64,000 nt of DNA, taken from assembly GCA_965112735.1 (NCBI GenBank), contig OZ218951.1:1488001-1552000 (forward strand). Direction: 5' to 3'. The translations under genes and the position numbers were made by a program. Shown here piece by piece: positions 34,618-47,180 of this stretch (the first letter of the stretch is position 1; the number at the start of each line of letters is the position of its first letter). Source of the stretch: Phaeosaccion multiseriatum (Eukaryota > Ochrophyta, other classes). Under the pieces are notes generated by a model. It made no database searches. It worked only from the letters and a program-made list of their open reading frames with translations, and was not told the DNA's origin.

Positions 34618-37600
34618 ATGGCGGAGAAGAAGAAGTACACGCCCACTACAAAGGCCTATCGTAACGACGAGTTCCTGGCCAGCGACGACGCTCGCCTCAT
34701 CCGCATCATCTGCGAATATGAGGTAGGTTGCGCCAATATCAGATCTCGAGCATGAAAGTAAACTGCTTTCTTTCTTTCAAGGCCAGCTCGAACCAAGAAG
34801 ACGGAGGAGGCTGTGTAACTGGGAGGAGGGAGCGGGAATGGGAATGCTTGTGCTTTACTCGTACAGGGGCGTAGACACAACCCCCCTGCGGAAGAATAAA
34901 TCTGTCTGACTTACCGATGTGATCAAAGGAGGAAGAGGGGTGCATGCTGTGAGAAACCCTTCGCATACCGCGGATTTCCCTCCTTCCTCTACGTGCCAAT
35001 GCACTGCAAAGACCCATCCCACTCGACGACCCTATTGTCCAGCGCCTTTCTGTTCTTCCTTCATCCTCTCCTTCTTTCTTCCCGTTTCACTGTCTCGTGT
35101 CATATTGCTTCACAGGAGACCCAACGCCGCCTCCGCCACAACGACATTCGGGCCACCATCCTTGTGTTTGGGAGCGCGCGGGCCAAGAATCAAGCCCAGT
35201 GGGACCAGGTGCGCGGCTGTACATTCTTTTCGTCGTCCAAATGAAGGGAAAGAGGGCCATTCTCACCCGCGCTTCCCTTTTGCCTCTCTCTGCATAAGCC
35301 TCTCTAACACACACTCAATCGCCCCATCCCCGGCCCATTGGCCGATTTCCTCTTGTCCTCCTCGTCCTGCTGCTGCTGCCCGCCACCCCTTCTCTCCTCT
35401 CCTCTCCCCCCGTCCTTGCAATACACTACAAAGGCGATGGAAGAGGCCAAGGCCCAAATGGCAGAGGCGGAGGGGGAGGGGCAGGACAGCGAAGCCTACA
35501 AGAAGGCCAAGCGGAATCTCACTAGGGTGGAGAAAACGGCGTGGATGGGAGAGATGCACGACAAGGTGAGCATACCATTCCTATCTCTCTGTCTTTCTCT
35601 CTCTTCTCTCTCAATCTGAACCTCCCTCCCCTCTCCTTTCTCTCTCTCTACCCCTCATGTCTCCTCCCACCACCCAACCCCTTGCCGTATCCTCTCTCCA
35701 TCCCCCTCCATCCCCCCCCCCCCCCACACGCAACACCCAAACAACACCCCAACAACAGATCGGCGAGCTGTCCCGGCTTCTGACGGAATGGGCCGTGAGC
35801 CCCGAGTGCACCATTGGCGGAGACCACACCATCTCCGGCGTCACCCGTTACCACAGCGCAAACCTCAGCAAGTTCCAGAGCATCAAGGTTTGTTAAAAGT
35901 TGCCGTTGCAGTCTGTTTTGAATACCATACTAGTACATGATTCAAGAGATAGATTACTCTAGGTTATGTACATGCATTTCCTTTTGGTGCCATCTTTATT
36001 ATCCAGGTTTTGCAACCGCAAAGTAACTGCTTCGATAACCCCACCCCACCCCCCCTCTCCGTTCTCCATCCGTCGTGATCTCATGTCATATGTCATATCA
36101 ATCTTCCTGACCCAAAAGGTATCCAAGAACCAATCCATGACGGCGCTGGACCAGCTGGGGAACAACGCGGAGGTACCGATAAAGCGATCAAGTAGCAGCA
36201 GCAGCTCTGAGGAGGAGGTGGAGGTGCAGCAGGGCATTTACATTTGCACGGGGGGAGGGCCTGGCTTCATGGAGGCCGCCAACAGGGTAGGAAGGAGAGA
36301 GAGAGAGGGAGGATGAAAGAGAAAGGGGGAGGGTGAGAGAGAAGGGAGGTAGGAGCGCGGCTGAGAAAGGGGGGGGGGGGGTGGGAGAAGAGAGAGGAGA
36401 GGAGGGGCCCACCACATCCCATCTCCTCCAATCTATCTGTGGCACTTTCACGTCTTTCGCCTCACTTACAAACGCATCGTTGTTCCCTCTCCCTGCCTCC
36501 CTATCCCACCCCTCTCTCCTCCTCCCACCCCTCTCTCCTCCTCCTTCCCCTCCCTCCCTCCCCCACCCCTCCTCCTCCTCCTCCTCCTCCTCCCCCTCAC
36601 TCAGGGCGCGGACAAGGTGGCTGGGGCGAAGAACATCGGCATGGGCATATCTTTGCCCTTCGAGGACGGCCTCAACGAGCATGTAACCAACAGTCTAGCC
36701 TTCTCCTTCCATTACTTCTTCACCAGGAAGGTGCGTGGGTGCGTGGAGCAGGCCTTCCTTCCTGCGTGTATGCCTGTCTGCCGTGCCCATATGCCGGCCC
36801 ATGCGATTGCCGGCCTGCCTCTCTGCCCATTCGCTGGCTGCCTGCCTGCCTGACATCTCTCTCCCTCCCCTCCCTCCCTCCCTCCCCCCCTCCCCCGCCC
36901 TGCCAGTTCTGGATGGTGTACCACTGCCAGGCGCTCATCGTGGCCCCCGGCGGGTTCGGTACTTTGGACGAGCTCTTTGAGGTGCTGACCCTCAAGCAAA
37001 CGGGGAAGGTGCGTGCCTTAACGTGTGTGTCGATGATGGTACCCATCTTCCTCGATCGAGTGGGTGGGGCCTCACTTGCTTCCCACCTACCTACCCACCT
37101 ACCTACCTACCTACCCACCTACCTACCCACCTACCTACCTACCCACCTACCTACCTACCCACCTACCTACCTACCCACCTACCTACCCACCTACCTGCCT
37201 ACCCACCCACCTACCTACCCACCTACCTACCTACCCACCTACCTACCCACCTACCTACCCACCTACCTACCCACCTACCTACCTACCCACCTACCTACCT
37301 ACCCACCTACCTACCTACCCACCTACCTGCCCACCTACCTACCCACCCACCTACCTACCCACCTACCTACCTACCCACCTACCCACCTACCTACCCACCT
37401 ACCTACCCACCTACCTGCCCACCTACCTACCCACCTACCTACCCACCTACCTACCTACCCATCCATTTTCCGACCCCTCGCCACCCCCCCTCCTGCACCT
37501 CACCCTCTCCCCGCTCCTGCTGCTGCATCTGCTGCCATCGGGCTGCCTGCTACCCCATGTACAGATCCAAAAGGACCTTCCGGTTGTGCTCTTCGGCAAG

Positions 37601-37987
37601 GCCTATTGGGATCAGATCTTGAACTGGCAGGTGAGTTCAAGTGAGCCCAAATGGGCCTCTCATTATATGCCACCCCCAAACACCCCTACATGGGGTCCCC
37701 AACAAGCCTCGCATCCTTCTTCCTCTCCCCACTTGCCTTGCTTGCCTTTCCCGTTGCGCGTGCTCCTTACTCTACCCGTTTTTCTGCTTTGCTTGTGTGT
37801 GTCTCTCTCTCCCCATCCACTGCCATCCTTCCCCCCGTCCCCCGTCCAGGCGATGGTTGACTTCGGCACGGTGGCCCAAGAAGACGTAGATGCCCTCTTC
37901 ACCACAGACTCGGCCGAGGATGCCGCTGAATACCTCAAGCAGCAGCTCAGCAACAACAATGACCACGCCAACCAGAAGGACACATAG
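34618..37987 (+). CDS. LOG-family / TIGR00730-like protein (lysine decarboxylase-like Rossmann fold)
   Basis: Nine exons in one continuous frame: 34618-34722, 35116-35208, 35434-35565, 35759-35887, 36119-36286, 36605-36730, 36907-37008, 37565-37630 and 37850-37987, giving 352 residues. The family signatures are all present: VFGSAR near residue 54, [15 protein letters not shown] near 196-210 and the [12 protein letters not shown] box near 264-275. LOG proteins are phosphoribohydrolases that release free cytokinin bases from their nucleotides. Many family members have other or unknown substrates, so the exact reaction is inference. The chain is longer than typical LOG (about 200 residues), with an N-terminal helical extension and a Ser-rich insert (about residue 175). 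No targeting peptide is evident. It is head-to-head with the CFAP65-like gene and convergent with the NECAP-like gene. Confidence 0.88.
37083..37462. repeat. CCTA/CCCA tetranucleotide array in a LOG-gene intron
   Basis: ACCT and ACCC units fill the intron at 37009-37564. The related strand-swapped TAGG/TGGG repeats occur at 50075-50212 in the SPFH gene. Confidence 0.95.
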
Positions 37988-38021
37988 CCGGGGGGACAGG
38001 GATGGGGCTGTGCGTGCGTGC

Positions 38022-38070
<49 letters not shown>

Positions 38071-39338
38071 CGTGGCATAGAGAGGAGGTGGAGCAATCGC
38101 TTTCTTGTCTTGTCTCGAGAGCCCAGCATCGGTCAGGCCGCTGGGCAGGCTCTAAACCTTTTACTCTTCGGTAGCTCTGCTCTGGGCGATGGAACTCCGA
38201 ATGAATGGCAAGGTTCTGGGGCTGCAAGTGGGATTCAGCAGTGTCAGGGCACCACCACCACCACCACCACCACCACCACCACCACCACCACCACTACCAC
38301 CACCACCACCACTACCACCACCACCACCACCACCACTACCACCACCACCACCACCACCACCACCACCACCACCACTACCACCACCACCACAACCACCACC
38401 ACCAGCACCACCAGCAGCAGCTTGTGATGGAGGAGCAGCAGCAGAACAGAGGCAGCGGAGGCTTACCTCGTCTGTTTGGGACATGTTGAGCCATAGCCAG
38501 CCGACCATCCCGCTTGGACGAGGACCACGAGGACCACGCCAACACCACAAGAAGCCCCCAGCCCAGAGCACCAACCCTTCCACTCATCTCTCCAAGGCCC
38601 GCTAGGTGTGGGTGGGCGTGCAATGTGCTCCACCAAGTGTTCGACAAGGGGGCCTTGCGTCCTTCCTAACCTTCGAAGTACACTTCGCTGGAGCGGCTAA
38701 CGGGTGGGTGGGTGTGCGGGCGGGCGGGTGGGTGGGGTGACAAAGGGTAGGGGAGAGGACGAGGACGAGACTTACTGCTTGGCAATTGATGGGGGCCAGC
38801 GGAAGGAACGGAGAGACACAAGACTCGATGCCAAGAGTCAGTCGCATGAATGACGTCAGTCCCCCCGGGGAAGCAAGAGGAAGAGGTTGGCCCTGCATTG
38901 AGCGATGCGGCTGTTGCGTGCATGTATGTATATATGGGCTTTGGGTTGGAAAGGGGGGTTGGAGTGGTGGGGAGGCCCAACGGCCCCACAACAGAGAGCT
39001 CTTGCCGCCTTTCGTTTATAAATATGAAAAGCCCATTTATATTTCGTTTATAGTATGAAAAGCCCATTATATATTACTACAGCATGACACGTCATCACAT
39101 CACAGGACAAATCGTGCACTGCCGCCGCTGCTGCTGCTGCTTCTGCTTTTACCCAAGGGTACCGTAAAGTAGACATGTTTACTTGAAGTGCCCTTGTTTT
39201 ACTTCCGCAGTTGTTGCTGTTACTTGAAGTGCCCTTGTTTTACTTCCGCAGTTGTTGCTGTCGCCCTCCACGCCTCCTTAGTTTCGTCCTTGCGAGTCGT
39301 CAAGCCAAGCCGATTTCCGAGTCGCCGCACTCAAGGAC
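37988..39338. other. Convergent 3' region of the LOG and NECAP-like genes
   Basis: No further gene is seen. It holds a (TG)n run at about 38023-38066, a (CAC)n array at about 38250-38413 and an imperfect AT-rich direct repeat at 39016-39075 (two copies of TATGAAAAGCCCAT). A 41-bp perfect tandem duplication lies at 39180-39261. Confidence 0.6.
39180..39261. repeat. 41-bp perfect tandem duplication
   Basis: The unit begins TACTTGAAGTGCCC and ends TTGTTGCTGT. It is present at 39180-39220 and repeated exactly at 39221-39261, just downstream of the NECAP-like stop codon. The lack of divergence indicates a recent event. Confidence 0.9.
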
Positions 39339-40752
39339 TTAGAAAAGACCGAAGGGGTCGCTCTGTGGCTGCTGCTGCTGAGGAGGAGGGGGAGGAGGAT
39401 GTTGCGGCTCTTGGGGTTGTGACCCAAGCACACCCACACCACCACCACCACCACCCAGCCCCATGCCGCCCATTCCCACCCCCAAAGCGGCCACTGGAGC
39501 GCTTCCCGACGTAGCGAAAGGGTCGGATTGCTGCTGCTGCTGCTGCTGCTGTACCACCAACGGCTGCTGTTGCTGCTGCTGATGGACTGGGCCACCCCCG
39601 CCGTAGCCCTGCGCACTCATCCCCCCCGTCCCCAAGGGTCCCATTCCCGTCCCCATCCCACCCACACCCGGACTCAGCGGTTGCAAAGGCATCGATGGCA
39701 TCGGTGTCGATCCATAGCCGGAGGGGGGGATGGCAGCAGATGTAGATGCACCCACCCCACCCCCCCCCTGGGGCCCCATATCCAACAGCCCCGACCCGCC
39801 CGCGTCCCCGCCAAAGGGATTATCGGACGGCGCTGTCTCCGCAGGCATCTGCTGCTGTGCCACCTTCTGCGGTTGAGGCGCCGTGTAAAAGGGAGAAGGC
39901 GTCGTGTCGAAAGGCGACGGCACCCCCCCCCCTCCCCCTCCCCCTCCCCCTAACCCACTCGCGATGCTGTCCATGCCCAGGCCCATCGCCCCCAGTTGCC
40001 CCCCCAACCCTCCCACCCCGGAAACCATCACATCTTCACCTCCCCCAAGCAGGTCTCCTCCTCCTCCTCCTCCTCCTCCTCCTCCTCCTCCTCCTCCTCC
40101 TCCTCCTCCCCCTCCATAGCCCCCCGTCCCTCTGTAGAGAGCAGAGGTGGACGGGGTATCACCAGGAGGCGGGCCGAGCAAGCCTCCTCCTCCTCCTGCT
40201 GCTCCTCCTCCTCCGCGACCCTTGGTCATCGATGGGGTGTCGCCCGGAGGGGGGGCCAGAAAGCCTCCGTCCCCTCCCCCCCCTCTGCTACTTCCGCCCT
40301 TTCTTCGCCTGCCTGCCGTCTTGCTGCCCCCAATGTTGATTTTAATCTTCTGCCCCTCCTTCAGGGTTAGATCCCTCTTGGGACCCTCGTCTTCCACTCG
40401 GCTGCTGCTGCTGCCGCCGCCTCCTCCGTCGTCATCACCGCTGTCCGCACCCGTGCCCTGCCCCCTCTTCTTGAGCCTCTCTTCCCTCTCCTTCTCCTTG
40501 TTGAACTCCTGTTGGTTTGGCATGCAATGATTACATAATGTGATGTAAATAAATGAAAGTGCAAACATGTCCATTACATAAGTGTGTGGTGACATCGAAG
40601 TTCATCATCGCAGTTGTGGATGACAAGCAAGCCGGCGGGGAATGGTACGAGAATCGCAGCAATATGCTGGAGGACGGAGGAGGTGAGAATGCGTGCGAGC
40701 GTGCATGAGTGTGGTGGGTGCCTCTCTGGTACATACGCGTGCATGTGTGTGT

Positions 40753-40799
<47 letters not shown>

Positions 40800-42041
40800 G
40801 ACCCCACCCACCTGCAGCGCGACGTTAAAGTCGAATGCGTGATTACGATCGTTGAAGGCAAGCCCTATGAAGGCATGATTCCCCTGCGGGTTACGAATCT
40901 TGAGAACGAAGTAACGAGTGCTGTCGCTGCACCTCTCCACCGAGCCTTCTTCTACAAGACATACCGCAAACACCTTGGGGCGGCGGCCGGGTGGGAGTGA
41001 CGGCACGGAAACACACAAGGGTCAGAGGATGATGGGTGGGTCACAAGGAACACACGAATGGCATACACAGGGGGAGGAGCAAGAGCAAGAGAGCAACATG
41101 AAGGGGGGGGGGAGAGAAAAGATGAGGGCAGTAAAGAAGGGAAAGGGTGGAGGAGGGACGCGGGGGCAGGGCGGCGTGAGGAAGTGACATATAGACTGGG
41201 CAAGGGAAGGAGTGAGTGAGTGAATTTGGGAGCACACAAAAGAGGATGGAAGGTTTGGGCCGTTTCCTCTTGCCCCGCCCCCCCCCCTCCCCCCATCTCC
41301 CTCTCTCCGCACGCACACGCACACGCAAACGCAAACGCAAATGCACACGCCCTCATACGCGCATGCAACGCACGTACACACGCACTCACCGCTCCATTGT
41401 CCTTGTTGCGCAGCATAATGGCGCACTCCATCCCCCTCTGCACAACCTTGAGGCACCCCGTCCAAGCAGGCTCAGTGCCCATGTCAGCGGCTCTGTAAGG
41501 AGGGAAGGGGCGAGAGTGATGCAAGCACACCAACACGACGGAACACGACACAGACACATGACGACGAGAACAGGGAGAGCGTGAGTAATCGGCTTGAGAT
41601 TCAGCAGAGGGAACGGGTGATATTGGGTGGAGGGGATTGTGGCTGTTGGGGGGGGGGGGCTTTTTCTTCATCCTACAAAGGCACTGGAACAAGAAGCTCC
41701 TGTCTTTCGGCAAGAAGGGGGAGAAACGTGTGCTGGTGGTGGTGCTGCTCCTCTTGCTGCTCGTGGTGGTGTGGGGCTCGCCCCCATTGCAAAATGCAGC
41801 GAGACGCAGCAGAGAAGAAATGAGTGTACGGTGCTTTGCTTTGGACAGAGATACTTGAAAGAGCGACAATAGCAGGACGAGAGATGTAGATGCAACATGA
41901 GTAGCAAGCAGCATGCAGCAAGCCGCAATCTCCCCTTCTCTTACTTGTATCCATCTGCACTCGTTCTTGGTGGCAGCCTGAAGGCGAAGCAGTCGGGTAT
42001 CTGTGTCAGGGTGTGCTCTACCACATCATCATCTTCTCATA
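39339..42041 (-). CDS. NECAP-like endocytic adaptor (PHear domain), N-terminus unresolved
   Basis: Exons on the minus strand are about 42041-41945, 41492-41390, 40973-40812 and 40508-39339. The PHear domain is spread over the first three: DCFAFRLPPRTSADGYK joins AADMGTEPAWTGCLKVV, then RYFVLKI and HAFDFNVALQ. The last exon continues with LTLKEGQKIKINIG, the end of the NECAP core. A long Gly/Pro/Gln-rich tail follows, ending DPFGLF, like the AP2/clathrin-binding DPF and WxxF tails of NECAPs. NECAPs bind the AP2 alpha-ear and tune clathrin-coated vesicle formation. The frame at the 5' end opens after an acceptor-like AG, and no in-frame ATG is seen, so a short upstream first exon is expected. 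A microexon between 40812 and 40508 cannot be excluded. Confidence 0.8.
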
Positions 42042-42049
42042 TCAAAGCG

Positions 42050-42745
42050 GTCGCATCCAGCGTTCCAGCGAAGGATCAGCGGGTGGCACAGGGGGGTGCA
42101 AACGGGGGGCGAGGAGGGAGAGGGAAGAGGGGGGAGAACAATAAGAGAGAGAGGGGGGAAATGGGCAGAGACGAATGAATGAATACAGCGAAGCACCAGA
42201 AATGGGGCACAGCATGACAAGGAGCAGTCTGTGCGCGCGCATCCTGCTTTCGTGCGGTCATTTTCCTCATTTTTCTGAAGGGTGCTTCTTCCTTCCCAAA
42301 CAAGTCTTCCTCCTTCCGCCCTCTCTCACCTGCCATCTCTGACTGCTGTCGGCGGCGCAATGCCGTCTAGCTCGAGACAAGGAGCAGCACAGAGGCAGCA
42401 CAGAGAGTTGCCCTCTCTCCTTTTCTTGACCGGCCCCTCCCGGAACCTCGGCGTGATCGCGGTTGAGGGTCCCTTTGGTGCCATCTACGTCGTGCTCGAA
42501 TTTTGAATTTTAGCTTCCCCCCCCCCGACCCTTTTTAGCTCACCGCCCGGCGCGGGATACAAAGACGGTCATCGAGAGTGCCTCGCCTCGACACCCCCTC
42601 GGCTCCATTTGCTGCCTTCCCGAAACTGATACTGTCCACCCTCCTCTCCTCCACCCCTTCCTCCACGCCGTCTAGCTACTGACTGCTTGCCTTCCTTCAC
42701 GTCCGCCTCTGGGGCGCCAGCCACTGCCCTCCTCGTCGTGGGTGC
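42050..42745. other. Spacer between the NECAP-like gene and the PHD remnant
   Basis: It probably contains the missing first exon and promoter of the NECAP-like gene. No convincing coding stretch was found. A run of C lies at about 42519-42527. Confidence 0.5.
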
Positions 42746-43237
42746 CTACGACACTTTGTCTGGGCAGTACCACTCCCCGCCAGGGACCTTGAAGAGAGGC
42801 GCATCAAAGCAGTACGTATGCGGAGAGGAAAGGTTTCCGTGGTCGATGTCCTCTCCGCATATCTGACAAGTGGTTACCTCGTGAAAAGCCTGAAAGTCTT
42901 TGGACCTCTTGACGCGGCGCCCACGCGTAGACACGGCCTCCACCGTCCGCCCCCTCTTCCTCTTGTCCGGTAACGTCACGTCCACTGACACGTCCTCTTG
43001 CCCCACATGGTCGCAGCCAGTCGTCATCACTGCCCAACAGATCGTTTGGGTCAGGGGGTGCCACCGCAGCGCCCTCTGCGTTGTCCTTGACAATCTCCCG
43101 GCAGTTCTGGTACGGTTGCTCCGTGATGGCAAGCGCCCGTGACCTTTTCTGGACGAATTCGATCCCTCTCGAAGTTCTCTCACCTCCTTGTATATAAAGT
43201 ACCTTGCTCCAGCCATGATAGCTGGGCAAGACCCCAT
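42746..43237 (-). pseudogene. Broken PHD-finger protein remnant
   Basis: The C-terminal part reads CQICGEDIDHGN, then HTYCFDAPLF and GEWYCPDK, which are the first and last parts of a PHD zinc finger (a histone-tail reader fold). The middle CxxC pair (normally LLCDxCD) and the final Cys are absent. A basic stretch (PDKRKRGRTVEA) precedes it. Upstream coding-like sequence (CREIVKDNAEG, DPNDLLGSDDDWL) lies in a different frame, and the switch falls near 43015, so one indel separates the halves. A small unmodelled intron is possible but no good splice sites were seen. It lies just downstream of kinase B. Confidence 0.55.
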
Positions 43238-43396
43238 GAAAGTATAGTGCGGGTCGTCAACCCGCCCGATATTTACCAGCTATGACCAGCGCCAGCCGAC
43301 ACGCTATCAGCCACTAGTGACTAGTGAAACGCTATCTCTGGCAAGCCCGCCCCGGTGGCAGCCCACGGCTGGTGCAACATGACCCGTGTTCGGTAC

Positions 43397-46059
43397 TCAA
43401 AAGCACGCGCAAAATGGCCTCCGTCGCGGCCGTGGGGGTGAACGAGGGCTCGACGGCTCATCAGTGGCCGGGGCGGGCATGGGCTCACCAGTGGCTGGCA
43501 GGGGCTCAAGAGTGGCCCGGGCTGCTGGAAGTGGCTCATCGCTGGGCTGGGCGCCCCCTGGGGCGGGCATGGGCTCATCAGTGGCTGGCAGGGGCTCAAG
43601 AGTGGCCCGTGGCTCATCGCTGGGCTGGGCGCCCCCTGGGGCGGGCAGGGGCTCACCACTGGGCGGCGCGGGCAGCTTCCTCTCCTCAGGCAACGTGGAT
43701 GCTGCTGCCGGGGCGGCTCCCACATCTCCGCTGGCAGAGACCATTGCGAAACAAGCCTCTTCAATAGCCTTCTTGCCCACAGGCTTCGAGATGATGGTTG
43801 TGGCTCCTGCCGCTAGTAGGGCGTTCTTTGACTTCTCCGTCACGTCTGCGGTGAATGCTGCGATGGGGGTCGCCTGCAGCACGCCAGTTTCAGTTTCAGC
43901 CTCGAAGCGGCGAATGGCAGCGATGCAGTCCGCCCCGGACATGACGGGCATGTGGTAGTCCATAAATATCCCATGAATGACGCGCCCCTCCTCGAATAAC
44001 CGCTGCACCAGCTCAAAGCCGGCCTTGCCGTTGTCCGCCGTAAGCACCTCCGTGTTGCTGCCCAAAGCGCGCACGATCTGACGGGAGGCGAGCTTGACAT
44101 TGGTCTTGCTGTCATCGACCAGCACGATGAGGTAGCTTCTGGACAGGTCGGGCTTCTCTGCTGTGCGAGGAAGAGACTCGACGGTCACATCGACACTCTC
44201 CGGAACCACCACTTCGAGGGGCACCATACAGCAGAACATGGTGCCCTTGTCCACCTCTGATGCCACTCCCAAGTAGCCTCCCATCTCGCGTGTGTTGACC
44301 CTGCAAATGTGCAGACCCAGCCCAGTGCCCTCGTACATCTTGGTGGACCCAATGGATACGTACGGCGACAGAACGCTCTCCAGCTTATCGGCGGGGATAC
44401 CGCAGCCGGTGTCGGTCACCGTAAGCATCAACCATCCAAAGCGGCGACCCTGCGTAGAGCTGGGTGTCTCGGCTGGCGCAGCATCGGGAATGCTGGAGAA
44501 TGCGTAGCTTTGAGCCGCGGAATGCCACCGTTCCATTGCCTCCGTCAGCGTGTCGCAAAGGCCCACCGTCGCAGTCACCCGGCCGCCAGTGGGCGTGAAC
44601 TTGATGGCGTTGTTGACCAGGTTGGCCGCGATTTGCCTGAGCCCGACCTGGTCCCCTCGCACGGTTTCGTCGGCGCTGCTATCGTACGTGACCCCGAGGG
44701 TGATACCCTTGAGGCTGGCATAGTCGCGCATGTCATCCATTACGCTGGAAACAACAGCGGCAAAACTGAAGTTGCTTACTTCGGGCGCCTTCGATGATGC
44801 AGCAATGAAGCGACAAGAGGGGCGCGCGTCAAGGGAGGTGAAGCAAGTCAGGAGGAAAGAGGGACGCACCTCGTTCTTGCGCTTGGCGATGTTGAGAGGG
44901 TTGTCGAGTGTTTGGAGCATGGTGATGCCGCTGTGCAAGGCCGTGTCCAGAATGTCGTTCCGCTCTACTTCGCTCATGCTTGGGTCTTCACGGACGATTC
45001 GAATCGCGCTCATGACTCCTTCGTAGCGAAACGAAAAAGGAGGAGAGGAAGCAGACAGAGGTGAGAACAGCGAGTCAGCTGGTGTATCGAGTCTGAGTAA
45101 AAAAAGAAAGTGAGACAGGGCGTGATGAGCTGGAAGGGAGTGTCTACGTTAGCGACTGAAGTCTGGCTCGTGGGCACGGCAATGGGACTCGTTTTGAACT
45201 CACCGTGGAAGGGCGTCCTCAACTCGTGTGACATGTGCGCGAAGAACTGTCACACCAGGCACACGGGAGGGTGGACGCAAAAGGGGTGGCCGGGGGGAGG
45301 CAGTAGGCAGGATTGGGAGGGTGACACGAGTAGGGAGGATTGCGAATGACGGTACGGAGGGCAGAAGACAGCAAGTAGTGGTGACAGCTGGTCCAGTAAG
45401 CAGCACTATTTGCTCAAGCCACTGCGTACCTCGTGATCGGTTCGGCTCTTCTCCAGTGCGGCGTCTCTTTGCAGATTGCTCTCCACCAGCGCATCTTGCA
45501 CGGCTTCAAGCATCTTGGTGTTTGTAGCGGCAAGCACGTGGTCCCCCAGGGTGGAGATGAGGCTCACATCACGCTCACTCCAGGGGCGAACCTCCTTCTT
45601 CATCTCCTCGAGGAAGGCAGCGAAAGAATTTCCCGACATTGGTCCTTCTTCTCTGGTCTCGGACGCTGCTGCTTGCCTTTGAAACTCGTGTGCCCTTGAT
45701 AGCCTCGTCAGTACGAGGTTCAGGCTGTTGCTCGATATACACGCATAGGCGCGTAAGGGCCCATGTATCACCCCAAAGGAGCGGCCCACAACTCCCAGCA
45801 TGATGGGTTCATGATGTCGGGCCTGCTCGTCGCCCACCTCGAACAGGATGGCGCCCGTGAGGGGGTCCTGGGCCCGAATGGCGTCCACACCAATTAAGGT
45901 CATGATGGTGTTCGCGTGGGTCTGAAGGAAAGCCACGACGCCCCGCGACTCAGGCAGAGCCTGCAGAATCTCCTCCATGCGTAGCTTGGCTTCCCGCGTC
46001 GCACTCTCCTCGGATGACCTGCCCGTGTAAGGTGTCACAGTAGCAGGCGAGCGAAGCAT
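43397..46059 (-). CDS. Hybrid sensor histidine kinase, copy B (inverted paralogue of copy A)
   Basis: Exons on the minus strand are 46059-45430, 45246-45204, 45018-44870 and 44788-43397 (about 737 residues), with the same four-exon structure as copy A. The HisKA box FFAHMSHELRTPFH, the boxes NLVNNAIKF, DTGCGIP and GTGLGLHI, and the receiver motifs VDDS, IFMDYHMPVMSG and ISKPVGK are all intact, so both copies look functional. Substitutions are scattered through the sensor region (LTRLSRAHEFQRQ here, EIQKQ in A). The Pro-rich tail is rebuilt from different repeats (SDEPLPA, LEPLPATDEPMPA) before a shared RPRRR ending. The third intron is open in frame, so automatic models may retain it. Confidence 0.88.
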
Positions 46060-46335
46060 GTGGAAGGAGAGGCGGAGAGCAAGGGCTCCAACACATTAGG
46101 AAGGGTGCTCCACCTCGTGCAGTTCGAGGTACTGGACAGATGCATCACGGATAACTCGAGACGGGGAAGACAAGTCCACACAAGCCAGCCCTCACAGTGC
46201 CAGAGAGCCAGCGAAGCAGAGACATGAGGCAATATAGACAGAAAGGCGATGCGGCAGAGGCAAAAGGGCTCTAGCTAACGACTTCGGCGAGGGGGCGGAT
46301 AACTCAAGACCGGGATGATGAGCCCCCCACGCGAG
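46060..46335 (-). repeat. Two degenerate tandem copies (about 150 bp) upstream of kinase B
   Basis: Read on the minus strand, two segments begin with CTTGAGTTATCCG and CTCGAGTTATCCG and end in a GCCCTT...GCCTCT block followed by GCTTCGCT. They correspond to the three-copy array at 15405-15895 before kinase A. Confidence 0.6.
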
Positions 46336-47139
46336 CCAGCAGCACGAGCCGAGAGTAGGGTGAATAACGTTTTGCTGCTACAGGGGTGGGGAGTCTCACA
46401 TCATCGCACAGCAGCTGGCAGGCAAAGTATACACTAAAGTGGGGAAGAGAGAGAAAAAAAGTAGGGCTCCGAGACGGGGTGGTCGGAACCCTTCCCTCCC
46501 CTACAGGCCTCCTCCAATTGGAGCCTCGGCGTCTGCGATGTTGGAGGAGCGGGGCATCAGCAGTTCGTAGCGCGCTATCTCCGATGGGGAGGCAGGGATT
46601 TTGGTCCATAGCGTAGGTCAGGGGAATGGTTTATACTCTAATTCGAGCGGGAGGCACCACAAGGAGGTGAACATGACTCAGTCAAACCTTTGACACATGT
46701 CTCTCCTCCCTCCCTGCCTCCAGCGTGCTCTACGGTACGAGAGGTGATGACTTTATCGGACCCTCGAGAGAGGGGAAGCTTCTGACCTGTGAAGGCGCTG
46801 GCTGAGAAGCGCACTGCAAGCTCTCAAGTGCCGAACACGGCAAAGGGAGCTTGGAACAGGCTATTATGGGGCAAGGCGATGTGATGAAGAATACTACAGT
46901 ACATCTTTTCATTGAGAGATGCTTGAAGTGAACAGTGGGATGCTTGCCCTGGCTCACACGCCAACAGATGTGAAGTACACCGTTCCGAAAGACGTCGCAC
47001 ACCAGGCATCGGAGTGGCACCCGTCATCAGGGCCAACGCCAGCAGAGGAGCTACTTAGTCGAGGTGTAGGTCGCGCAGCTACGCCGCAGCGAGTATCGAT
47101 GACTACCCTCGCCCTACGTAGTTCCGTAATATTCACACT

Positions 47140-47180
<41 letters not shown>

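Noticed and set aside
34919-35569. 216-codon frame on the + strand overlapping the LOG gene
   Set aside because: It crosses two LOG exons in the wrong frame and shows no family features. The in-frame LOG exons have exact splice sites.
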